NCBI GenBank assembly: GCA_022496805.1
Contig: CM040085.1
Location: 12,553,811 to 12,617,810, forward strand
Direction: 5' to 3'
DNA from: Pohlia nutans
Lineage: Eukaryota; Streptophyta; Bryopsida; Bryales; Mniaceae
DNA length: 64,000 bases
The translations under genes were made by a program, and so were the position numbers. Positions within the stretch are counted from its first letter, which is position 1; every line of letters starts with the position of its first letter. A model generated the notes under the pieces. It was given only the letters and a program-made list of their open reading frames with translations, was not told where the DNA came from and did not search any database. Shown piece after piece: positions 23,380 through 33,586 of this stretch.

Positions 23380-24310
23380 TATTCATGAAAGCTTAAATTA
23401 ACCTAAACTAATATACAAACTAATACTAAAATGACAACTAGCTTTTTCTTGGCTTTTCACAATGTCAATGAGAATCATCATGTTCAACCTTTAAAATTTA
23501 AAGATTGGAGTAAAACCTTGTTAATCCTAATGATCTACACAATCATTTTGTAATTGTTGATGGTCTTAGTACAACATTTTTGGGCGTAGTGAAATGGATC
23601 ATCTTTGTATGGCCGTATTACAAATTGAGATTGCTATTGCCTAATCTTACTATTACAGAAAAGTAATGATGTTTATGTCATGAATTTTTGTTTGGATACG
23701 GTAATGATGTCATATATATTTATAGCTTTCACTCCACATGTGGTTACTTGGAAGTGGTTGACAAGTCACAATGGACATTTTGTCATTAAAGACATGTCAC
23801 ATTGAACAAGATTTCTACTAGTAAAGTGCAAATTCAAAGGCATCTGTTTTAAATGTAGGAAGGACTAGTTGCTCGTATCCTAGTAGAGATGTTCTCACAC
23901 ACCAAATGTATTCAGTGCAACAAATAGTAAATAGTTGATGGGCTTTACATTGATTTGAAGGGTCATTTTTTACATAATGTGATTGAGGATCTAGAAGCTA
24001 TTTAGAAGGTACAACATCAATTCTCATCCCTTTTATCATGGCAAACCCTTCCAGAACAAGATGTTTTTAGGGCCTGAATCTAATTAACAAGTAATTGGGT
24101 CAATTAAAGTACAAATGGTAGACATGCGTGAGATTCAACAATGAGGGTGCATTCAAGATGTTTGGTCTTAAGTTGTGAATATGGCAGGGGTAAAAAGAAC
24201 CCCAACTCAATTTATTTGGGTCGGCCCAAAGTTTTGGCACCACATTTTTCTCGTTGATTACCACATAGAATGAGGAGAATTTCGGGGTCAAGCTTTAGTG
24301 TAAAGTCCAT

Positions 24311-24612
24311 TTTTTTCTCACCATAAACTTTCACGGTGTCTCTTGCAAGGTCCCTCTTACTGACGACAAACTTCCACTATGTCTCTTGTGTTCACTACGC
24401 TTTTGTTCACTACAGACTTCTATTGTGTCTCTTGCAAGGCCCCTTTTTCCTCACCATATACTTTTACAATGTCTCTTATGGGGTCCCTCTTACTGACGAC
24501 AGACTTCCATAGTGGCACTTGCAAGGCCCCTTTTTGGTCACCATAGATTTTCACTATGTCTCTTGCAGGGTTCCTCTTGTTCATCACAGACTTCCACTGG
24601 GTCTTTTGGAAG
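24311..24612. repeat. Tandem array of ~49-bp units (alternating pairs)
   Basis: Six or so degenerate units run 'ctcaccataaactttcac.gtgtctcttgcaaggtccctctt' and similar. They alternate between a 'gacgacaaacttcc' and a 'ctcaccata.acttt' type, giving a longer ~98-bp rhythm. This is the same family as 8925-9050 and 22357-22400. Confidence 0.75.
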
Positions 24613-25306
24613 ACCCGGGCACCCAGGCATCCATTTAAATTAAAGGGATGTGATAAAAATTAACACTTTAATTTGTGGATTTGGCACCTTTTGGAGATGA
24701 CATCAATTTCATCAGTTGTTTAAAATTTTAATCTATGTCAAAATTTTAATCTTTTTTATTTTTATTTTTAGAATTTGAATTTTGGTATGATTGGTTAAAA
24801 CTATACATTCTATTCTAAAATCTAAAAAATCAAATTTTTCGAATGAAAGAACATCATTAGTTTCCTCGAATAGTAAATTTTATAACACTATGACAATATT
24901 GAGGTCTTTGTCTTTGAAAATTCTCCTCGGTGGAGTTTAACTCGGATTGACATGATTTAAATTGGGTTGGAAAGTAAACTTGATTTCCTTTTTTACTTTT
25001 TTTACTTTTTTTAATTAAAAAAAATTCATCTTGGGCAGCCCATAAAAAAATGACAACGACCCGAGCAACGACCATAAAATGGCCTTTTGGTCATGTAGGG
25101 GTTAAGAATAATTCTATTGTGACTTCCTATTGCAAATTCTTTCATAGAAGCCTAAATTAACCTAAAATATTACATATCCAATAACAACTACTGTTGCTTT
25201 GTCTTAGCTTTTCACAACAGTGAGAATTATCATGTTCAACCTATAAAATTTAGAGATGGGAGTGAACTCTATAATTCTAATGATATACACAATCATTTTG
25301 TGATAT

Positions 25307-25580
25307 CGTACCAGGAAGGCAGGGTCGGCACTTTTGTGTCGAATAATTAATAAAAGTTCAAAAAGTGGAGGTCGGCACTTTCAAAAACAATTATTAAAAA
25401 TTCGGCTATTAATAACTAACATTGAATTTTACTAGCGGCTAAACGTTTTCTTTTGTTTTTTGTCTACGATTTTTGTTGACTTCATTTTTGTTGATTTCGA
25501 CAAAATACTTGATAAATTTATTTATTTTTTCGGCATTTTTTTGGGGAATTATTTTCTGCCGACCCTGCCTTCCTGGTACG
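25307..25580. mobile_element. 274-bp MITE with perfect 24-bp terminal inverted repeats
   Basis: The left end begins CGTACCAGGAAGGCAGGGTC and the right end is its exact complement over 24 bp. The interior is AT-rich, with a repeated GGTCGGCACTTT motif near the left end. The paralogous block at 23550-23580 lacks it, which confirms an insertion. The target duplication is not clear, so the superfamily is unassigned. Confidence 0.85.
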
Positions 25581-26043
25581 GTAGTTGCCTATCTTCGTGC
25601 AACATTTTTGGGCGTAATGAAATGAATCATCTTTGTATGGCCGTATTACAAATTGAGATTGCTATTGCCCAATTTTACTATTACAGAAAAGTAATGATGT
25701 TTTCATCATCTAATCCTCGTCTTTTTTTGCTAACCAAGGTAAAACAAAATATTAGATAATTATTAAAAAACTCAGATGTTAAAATTATAAATTAAATCTT
25801 AAATGAAATTTCAAAGTAAATTGCCCAAAAATTGATTTGACACACATCTATGAATATTTTTCCAAATAAGACTATGTAGGTCATTTCTATTTCATGATGC
25901 ACAACATAATTTTTTTTTTCATTAAAAACTTAAAAGAAATAAATAACACATTTGAGTTTCATTCAAGACCTCTTGGATTATTAGAGATTAAGGCAATGGC
26001 CAATGTTGACATGATTAATTTAGTATGGACCTCATAAATATAC

Positions 26044-26278
26044 AATTACCGCTCACTGCACCGATTATTGCCATTACTATGAGTCACAATCATTCAATAT
26101 TCTTATAGAAATTGTGCCATTAGAACAAAAGTGTGAGTCATAATAATTGAGAGTATTTGAGAATTCTTACAATAATGTACATTCGAGATGTACGTACTGA
26201 AATTAGTGTGAGGATTGGTGTAAAGTCACACTAATTCTGTGACTCAAAATAATGACAATAAGTCGGTGTAGCAGTAAT
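26044..26278. mobile_element. ~235-bp MITE with ~38-bp terminal inverted repeats
   Basis: The ends begin 'attac.gct' and share 'caccgattattgccatta' type sequence plus 'tgagtcaca' in inverted orientation, with a few mismatches. It is non-coding and lies just before the tRNA gene. Confidence 0.65.
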
Positions 26279-26309
26279 CCAAACGTCAGCAGCAGAAGTT
26301 GTTAGTTAC

Positions 26310-26322
26310 CCCAAAATAAAAA
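26310..26322 (-). terminator. Pol III terminator of the tRNA gene
   Basis: On the minus strand, about 15 nt past the tRNA 3' end, there is CCTTTTTATTTTGG. Its run of five T is a normal RNA polymerase III stop. Confidence 0.7.
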
Positions 26323-26336
26323 GGTTCATATATTGA

Positions 26337-26407
26337 TGCACCGGCCGGGAATCGAACCCGGGTCTGTACCGTAGCAGGGTACTATTCTACCACTAGACCA
26401 CCGGTGC
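26337..26407 (-). tRNA. tRNA with glycine-type body and GCU anticodon
   Basis: The molecule is 71 nt and a perfect cloverleaf. It has an acceptor stem GCACCGG/CCGGTGC with discriminator A, D arm GTCT-AGTGGTA-GAAT, anticodon stem GTACC/GGTAC, loop CTGCTAC, short variable loop AGAC, and T arm CCGGG-TTCGATT-CCCGG. Box A (TGGTCTAGTGG) and box B (GGTTCGATTCC) are intact. This is the body of plant tRNA-Gly(GCC). The loop, however, reads GCT at the anticodon instead of GCC, which pairs with serine AGC/AGU codons. There is no long variable arm as real tRNA-Ser has. It is either a drifting tRNA-Gly pseudogene or a tRNA that could misread serine codons. The change hits C36, an identity base for glycyl-tRNA synthetase, so charging may be poor. 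Confidence 0.93.
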
Positions 26408-27145
26408 TAGGGCAATGATTTTAGGACAGAACATTAGAAACCAACCCAGGTTATGTTTTGAGTATTTCGACGACTGAATATATTGGTATTAGAAAAACAG
26501 AAAGTTGACCACCCTGTAACCAAGTTAGCAAGCCACATGACAACCAACTCCAAAATACTCATAGATATTTCAAAAGAGACCAAACGCTAGAGGAGAGCTC
26601 AATTACAACTCTCACATTTCTCAAAATAGTAATCCATTCAGATACATACTCCTTCACAATGACGAAGGCATTCAATGATATAGATGAACGATGCAAGTCG
26701 TTTTCATAAGCTCTAACTTGATACTTCTAACTAGGGTTTTCTTTGTAAATTGCCCTTCATGCATCACGTCACATACAAACATGTTGAGGGCGTGTAAGAC
26801 ACGACACATTAGACAACATTTCAAATCCTAATGGGGATTAGTAACGGTCTACGCTTCAAATCAGTCTAGTTCCACCAGAATAAGGTAGAGTCAATAAGAG
26901 AATTGATACTATAGGAGTGAAAAATGGTATCAAAGAACCTAGAAAGAACGAGTCCATATATAGCCTAAATCTAATCTGGGCATCAGTCAAGAGGTCCATG
27001 CCCAGAAGTTATCATGTCTCAGTTATAACTCTGATTTCTCAGTTGTTCCTGTGATCACAAAACACAGAAAATCAACACACTTAGTCAATGCTCATCAATA
27101 CGTGTAATACAACACCCTCAATACTATGCATATTAGAGTAGCCCA

Positions 27146-30100
27146 TTATTTTAATGAAATTTCATACAAGGAAAAATTGAAGGATGTGGGAAGAACCTCG
27201 GTGACAAAGAGTGCATGAAATCCATAGGGAACTCTCTTTGGCAGGGTCACAACTGCCACCGGGTCAGGTGCCATTGTCTTCGCATCAATTATGACAACCT
27301 CAGATTTCCTGTCGATGCAAACACCATAATAGCAGATAAAAGTCATCAGATAAGAGTTAGGGAAGAGCGCTCTTTTGCACTACAGATGAGAGTCATGAAC
27401 GCAGCCATCAAAATATAGATGCACAATGTTCTGCAAGCTGCTAAAACTTCTCCACTAGTTTCAGTTTCTAGATTGTCTCTTTAAATTTAAAGATGTCCAG
27501 AAAATCTTTTTCAAGAGGTCATGATAGGGATTCTTGTATTATGCTTGATCTGAATATTATTGCGTACAATGAGACTTTGCTACTCTATAAGAACCGATGA
27601 GCGTAAGAGGAGGTTTGTCGAATTAATACCCATTAATCTCATCGTGTACAAAGCCAATCAAATAGCCATCATCTTCTGGTCCCTCCATTCCAGGATGACG
27701 AGGCACAAAAATGGCTTCTCCTCCAAACTTCCCCGGTCCATATACAAACAAACCTTCACAGTCACCTCCTTCTTCCAAAGACTTGGAGGTCGTCTCTGGT
27801 TCTTTGGTGAGATCAAACTTTGCAACTCCAAACATTTTCCCCGTGTCATCCATGACGCCTGCATACATGTACTGAGTTTTCCTGCAGTAAAGAATTGGAA
27901 TGATCAGCTACATCACCACGTCAGGGTTGCTCCAAGTGTAGCCCACAATTGTGAATTCAAACCAAATAAATGAGTCAATTCTGCTTTAGAAAAATTATAG
28001 AATTCATTCTAGTCAAGACAATTGGCTGGAGGTGGCTCAAGTACCTCCCAGTATACTCCTCGTTGACCCTTGGAAACTCTGCCGGTAGAACAGAGAGCTG
28101 CTTTTGCCTCACCTCACCTGTCTTCATGTTTATCCTGAACTCAAACCTGCAACAGAACAGAAACAAAGGGTTTAGCTAAACCCTAAACCCTAAATTCTAA
28201 ACCCAAAAATTCAAGGATAAGAGATGCACTCACGGATAAGGTTTGGAGTATTTGCCAGGCATTAAATCTTCTGTTGCCGTCTCGAGGTCTAGACGATCAA
28301 ATCGACAAGAAACTAAGACAACCTCATCACCTTCTTCCCAGGCGTTTGCTGGTCCACCAAAGTAACGATTAGTAAATCAGAACAGAACACAAAATGTAAA
28401 GCACTAGCAAAATCAGCCATGGATTATGGTGCCAGAAACACGCAAATTATGCATTTAACGATGTATCAATAGAGAATTATGTGCGGGATAATTGACTGAG
28501 AAAGAGAAGTCTGCATTAAAAGAGCGAGCCTGGAATTTATCTGTGATAACCCTTACCATTGTGGAATATAAAACACACGGGAATGGTGAACCAGCGAATC
28601 TGGCTTTCATTGGTGGCGTACCGAGGAAGTACTCCCAACCGAGCTTCTTTCTTTTCATCGAAATTGAATAGGAAGCCACCCTTGAACATTTTCTGCACTT
28701 GGCACCTCAAAAAAGTTAAAAACCTGGGCTAAAACAAAAAATGTTCAACTATCTCTCTACTATTCACTCGGCACAGAAAGTGAACCGAGTACTAGACTCT
28801 TGATATTCGGAGAAGGTTAATCTCTCAAGGACCAAGGATTCATGGTTTCAAAACGAAGAATTCAATTGATCAATTGTGAAAAAGATAATGCAGACAGGAC
28901 CAAATTTTATATCACCGGAATCAGTGAAGAACATTGCATGTGTTGGTCAAAAAACAAACAAATTTCAACAAAAGGAAGTCCATATAGGACCTACTTAAAT
29001 TAGGCCAAAACTTCTTGGTCCTTGAGGGGTTAAAGGTGAAAAGAGTCTAGGACAAGGGGCAGGTCCATGAAGATTGCATAGTTCTCCGTAATGGCAAAAT
29101 CATGCATCATGACACCCTGGGGCAGGGTTATTTTAACCGGGTCCTTCATAACTCCATCTTTGGAGACCACACGGTAAAAGATGTGGCTCTTTTCGATCTG
29201 GTATCCGAAAGTGAACATCTCACCTGCACAGGAGGAGAATCTCCCAGTTGAGCAAAGATCGTGATTCTCTTCAACAAAAGCCAAGAGTTCATATCACACA
29301 GAACAAGGAAGTGCTAGAAATTGACCAACCGGTGATAGGATCCACTTTGGGGTGAGCAGTGAAGGGGTGCTCCAATCGGGCTCCATAGTCAAAACGGCCA
29401 AGTGTCTCAAGGTCGCCATCTTCTAATACTCTTATTGCATCTGAATCATACATCAGATTATGGTAATCTTATAAAAAAAGTCTTATTTGGCAGAACATGA
29501 GAGCAGGTTTGAAGAAAAGCTTGAGCACCAGAATTCGAATAGTCAATGCATGCGGTAAACTTACAAGGTTTGTCACCCTCTTGCAATGCAAATAGCTTCT
29601 TGTTGTGGTATACGAGTGCCGTATTACCTGCAATAGAATACGTGAATTATATCGTAACTATCCATATTCACAACTTAGAATAATGATTTTTTTTTCATTC
29701 ACCATTGAGAATCGAGAGAAAGCGTTACCTGTTCCTACACCATTTGAGTCATCAAGAACTCCTAATTTGAGGCGGAGGTTCGAGAGCTGCACGTAAAGAA
29801 GGCCTTTCTTTCCCATCAAATCACCTGCCTGCAAGACACGAGAATCAAATGAAAGAGAGTTTTCAAATAACGAATGATCAAATGATTCACAGTGCTTTAA
29901 TATGGTTCCTGCTCCATAGGAGACGAAAAAACTTGTTTACCTTAAGAAATTTGGCTGCGCCATACTTCTCCTCTTGTTGCAGTCGGCTGGTCTTAACATA
30001 CCGAGAAACATATGTGGCAGTTCCATCCTTGATCTTCAATCCATGAATCATTCTGCACCAAACATCCATCAAATGATTTACCCTACATTACTATCATTTT

Positions 30101-31265
30101 CTAGCAAATTCTTTGTGGTTTTTGAGCAAGAAAGTTAGTGCTCTCAGCTCCAAGCTTTGACACACTATTCTCGACTTCAGCAAGGTGTCTTTCTAATTTC
30201 TGTAAGCTTGATGCTTCAGTTGTTGTGCATGAACTAAACCTAAAATGCTTCACCCACAACTGCATCTGATATGGATTGATGACAAGCAAGTCTCATTAAA
30301 TGTAAGCCATTTCTAAACAACTGTGATACTGTAATTAAATTTCAACCATATAAATAGCAATCAAGCCTGCCTTTTCCATTAGAGATCAAAATCCAATAGT
30401 AAACATTGTCTTTCTTTCAAATCCATGCTACCCTTTGATTCAAAACCAACAAAGAGTTTGGCAGACAGAAACGTACCCATCTCCATCAAACCTGGAGTGT
30501 CAACAGTTCAAAAGAACACTTATTAGAAAATTAGCACGTTACATGACGAGCAAAAGTACGATAAAATGCAAACAGACAAGATCAAAACTCATCAAGCATT
30601 GAAACCTAATTGTGTGCTACTTATACATCCACAACTTAACAAATATACTGCTAAAGACGCCAGCTGCAACTTTCACACAATGGACAAGTACTACAATTAC
30701 AATAGCGGAGATGTATACCAATGGTATCCAGCAACAGGCTGAAATTTTGGATTTGAGCCAACCCGCACAAATTCTCCATTCAAACATTCCTGTGGAATAA
30801 TTTCAAAATATTAGACATGAAAAAATGTCACTGGTTCACAAGCCATTACCGTGGTGAGGACTAAAATATTCAAACCTCACACAAGCTCATAACATTCTAG
30901 AGTAGATATACAACTTCCACCCTTTCCACTATAGCACAAAAAGAATCTAGAGCATTGAAGAACTGCACAAAAAGAAAAAGAGAATTCTGCACAAAATTGT
31001 GCACAAAAGAACCTGGACTCCTGTTCATTGATTGAAATGCATAATAAATTGTGGAGACGCTTACAGGGATGGTACCGACGACAGAAAGATTGGATGCGGG
31101 GTCAGTCTCATCAGCGGAAGCATAATTGTTCTTCAGCCAGAAATTGTGTTTCTTGCTGTTGGAGTCGTCGAAGTACCACACAATGGCTTTCTCCACGTAG
31201 TCGCAAAAATTCGCCGCCCACGATTTGCTCTTCGTGTGTTTCTCCACAAGACTTGAATAACCCAT
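27146..31265 (-). CDS. CCD1: Carotenoid cleavage dioxygenase, CCD1-type, 13 exons
   Basis: This non-haem iron(II) enzyme of the CCD1 family typically cleaves carotenoids and apocarotenoids at the 9,10 (9',10') double bonds, usually in the cytosol. Exons (5' to 3') are 31265-31065, 30789-30719, 30491-30477, 30052-29941, 29828-29729, 29627-29565, 29440-29330, 29223-29054, 28692-28557, 28348-28234, 28146-28045, 27881-27630 and 27308-27146. They join in phase to 536 aa, the family's usual length. The four iron-ligand histidines are present: H217 (TAHPKVD), H265 (MMHDFAITE), H325 (FHNANAWEE, across an intron) and H514 ([11 protein letters not shown]). Exon 3 is only 15 nt. No plastid transit peptide is evident. 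The exon 8 donor is poor (GTCCTA) and lies 20 bp from a MITE. The last exon runs to a TAA with an unusual tail, so the very C-terminus is less certain. The start is the first ATG in frame after an upstream stop. Confidence 0.93.
28821..29029. mobile_element. TTAA-flanked MITE, family A copy 1 (in CCD1 intron 8)
   Basis: It is flanked by TTAA at 28817-28820 and 29030-29033. The right end reads 'cttggtccttgagggg' before TTAA, and the left end is a decayed complement. It is similar throughout to 45910-46138 and 62730-62953, for example in 'gcatgtgttggtcaaaaaac'. The TTAA duplication and CCC-type ends are piggyBac hallmarks. Confidence 0.85.
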
Positions 31266-32064
31266 GTTGATAACTGCGTTGTTCAATGCCAAACAGAAAA
31301 ACTTCTTTGTACTTAACCCTAAAGCTTCTGTGAATCCCAGTAACGAAGCTGACGGGAAATGCAACAGTTATTATTATGTCGTCAGAGTTCAAGGGCGTCT
31401 TGACAGAGTAAAACACAAACGCGCAGGAGCCACTTTGAACCACGAATTCGGAAAGTAACCACGTGGCTCCATAGGCTGCGGGTGTGGCTCCATTGCAACC
31501 GCGCATGCATGATCGGTAGAAAAGTGCCATTACGGTGAAAGTCGATCGACGGAGATATCAATGCTGCTGCCCGAATGAGAAAGCCCTCTCACCAAGCAGG
31601 TTTTCTGAATTCAACCTGGAGTGAAAGAGACTCAAGCATTTGGAGATATTAGAGAATGGTAATGGAGATACTGAATACAAGCCACGCCAAAATTCTGTAG
31701 AGGTTAGCTCATGTACATTGTGTTGATTTTCACAGGGTAACTAGGTCAAAAGGTAAGGTACACATTGCTTAATTCAGAGCGTGCATTGAGCCTTCTTTGT
31801 CAAAAGTGGTACTACAAAAGCGAATTACAACATTCGTGTAAAGGTCGGCGTTATCATTTTGATTCGTTAACGCTTCAGTTTAAACGGGATATGTTCACGA
31901 AGTTCGAAAGAAAAACTTCAAGGTTCATCTTGATCTTCGTCGCCACATTGCAATAACATATTTTGACTATGAGACTTGTGAAATGCACTGTCTTCTGTCA
32001 GAAAAGTGATATTAAACTTTGACGCATCCTCAGATTGAGGTTGCTCCAATTCCGCATCCCGCGT

Positions 32065-32183
32065 CCCTCAGGCGCGGTGAGTGTCTGAAGTCCAGTCGCC
32101 GGCATGGTTAACGGCAGCCACACGATCCAATTGATCAATCCTACGGTGGCGGATCGCCTACGTGGCGGGAAGGAGACGCGGCC
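32065..32183. repeat. Host repeat K, copy 1, left part
   Basis: This segment, joined to 45399-45485, reconstructs a repeat that matches the minus strand of 56095-56069 joined to 50079-49905. Matching landmarks include 'gatcaatcctacggtgg', 'acgtggcggg' and 'agagggacgtgggaag'. It is the pre-existing sequence into which the MULE inserted. 31266-32064, upstream of the CCD1 start, shows no gene. Confidence 0.75.
32175..32183. repeat. 9-bp target duplication of MULE 1, left
   Basis: GACGCGGCC here matches GACGCGGCA at 45399-45407 at 8 of 9 bases. A 9-bp duplication is characteristic of Mutator-like elements. Confidence 0.7.
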
Positions 32184-32368
32184 CAAGCAACCAGGCCCTC
32201 TCGAGTTTGAGGAAGGGCTCCTGCCTTCTCAGCCGTTGATCTCCATCGACGGTCTGCAGGAGATTGGGTGAGATTGGGTGGGCCAGCAAGATTGGTGTGA
32301 CGACCTTCCTTCCATTTCCGACATGTCTATTTGGAGGCCAGCATTATGAGCTGCCCAGGTCCTTTCAA
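32184..32368 (+). repeat. MULE 1 left terminal inverted repeat
   Basis: It is about 185 bp and the reverse complement of 45214-45398, with roughly a dozen mismatches, several in the first 12 bases. Confidence 0.85.
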
Positions 32369-32476
32369 TGATAAGTAATTTTTGTATTAATGTATTAATA
32401 TTAGTTGAATCACTATTATACTTGAATCAACAACACACTTGAATCACTATCATACTTGAACTCTTTGATTGTTACC

Positions 32477-32480
32477 TTAA
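32477..32480. repeat. TTAA target site, left side of piggyBac
   Basis: TTAA precedes CCCCTAACTGC, the terminal inverted repeat of the piggyBac element. The matching TTAA is at 37746-37749. Confidence 0.9.
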
Positions 32481-32857
32481 CCCCTAACTGCTGGGCCGTG
32501 TAACCGTGGTGGAAAGTCTGAAATAGACCTTTTACCGTGGGCTTCTCTTGTGACCCAAATTCCAGCACAGTAAAAGTGTCGCAAGTATGAAAATTGCATG
32601 GGAAACTGGGGCCAGGGAGGTTATCTTGATAATCATGCTTCTAATCACTGATTCTCTCAGATCACATTGAAGTCAAGACGCCAAGCATGACAGTAGGTGG
32701 CAAAATATAGATATGGGCAGGGGGCAAAAATACAATGTCCAAGCTTCGAGCTTGTTTGCACGGGCCTGAGATTCTGGGAGTAGCTTATAATTGGAAGCAC
32801 AAATGAGCACGACCTGGAGAAAACAGTAAATGTGCAAAGAAAAGGGAGAAACCAGCC

Positions 32858-33229
32858 TTGCATTGGGAGGTTGTTATAACTGGAAAAAGTCCCACCAATA
32901 AGAAAAAGGTGTGCACAGTCAAGCCCCGGCCTGAAGCACATGCCGCAACACATGCAGCATCTAAGCCCCTTCCTGTAGCAAGAGGATTGAAAAAGAAAAT
33001 TTGGAAAAAAACGTCTAAAGGTGGAAGGAAATTTCTACAGCACCTGAACTGTACAAGAAAAGGACCCGGGTTGGGAAGGGCAGTGTCTTCAGAGGCTGAG
33101 GCAGCTCTCACCGTGCTTCACCAGTCCGAACTGTGGGCAGCCCGCGGACGAAATTTCTCCGAGTGCCCTGATTTTTGGATCTGCCCGGCAGTTACGTGGG
33201 CTGACCAGATGGGACTTCAGCGAGGATAA
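32858..33229 (+). other. Unrecognised 123-codon frame in piggyBac 3' region
   Basis: The ATG frame encodes a Lys/Arg-rich product (residues 40-65 very basic) with no family I recognise. It lies on the strand opposite to the transposase, inside the transposon. It may be noise; there is no supporting motif. Confidence 0.15.
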
Positions 33230-33586
33230 TGTTGTTGATGCTAGGGTCACTGTTCACCTGAACCCAAGTACCTACTCCGTACTTGCTCATTCCCAACTCC
33301 AGGGACTACTCCATAATAGTAGTAGGCCCTCACTGTGATTTTTTGAACCTTATAGTCTTTGAGTTTTTTGTTTTTTTTTCTTATTAGCTATTGTCTACCT
33401 AGCGTACATAAAACTATAGAAGGAAGTAGAATCAATAGACCCTATTTGGGTGCCTCTTGACATAAGGGACTGAAGACATAAAAAAAAAACCAGGAATAAG
33501 AAACTATAAAAACCCATGTAAAACTAAACTTTGATATATAACTTTTATGACATAAGCAAGGAATTAGGTGTAGAGTATGGTTTCAT

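Larger units (their letters stand above)
22357..25700. repeat. Two diverged copies of a ~1.3 kb AT-rich block
   Basis: Blocks around 22380-23690 and 24600-25690 share an ordered series of segments. These include 'ggagatgacatcaatttcat', 'tctattgtgacttcctattg' and 'tttgtatggccgtattacaa'. The second copy lacks some of the first and carries an inserted MITE at 25307-25580. No gene is visible in either copy. Confidence 0.7.

Noticed and set aside
28177..28206. Telomere-like 'ccctaaaccctaaa' run
   Set aside because: Only about two and a half units in a short CCD1 intron; too short to be an interstitial telomere array of note.
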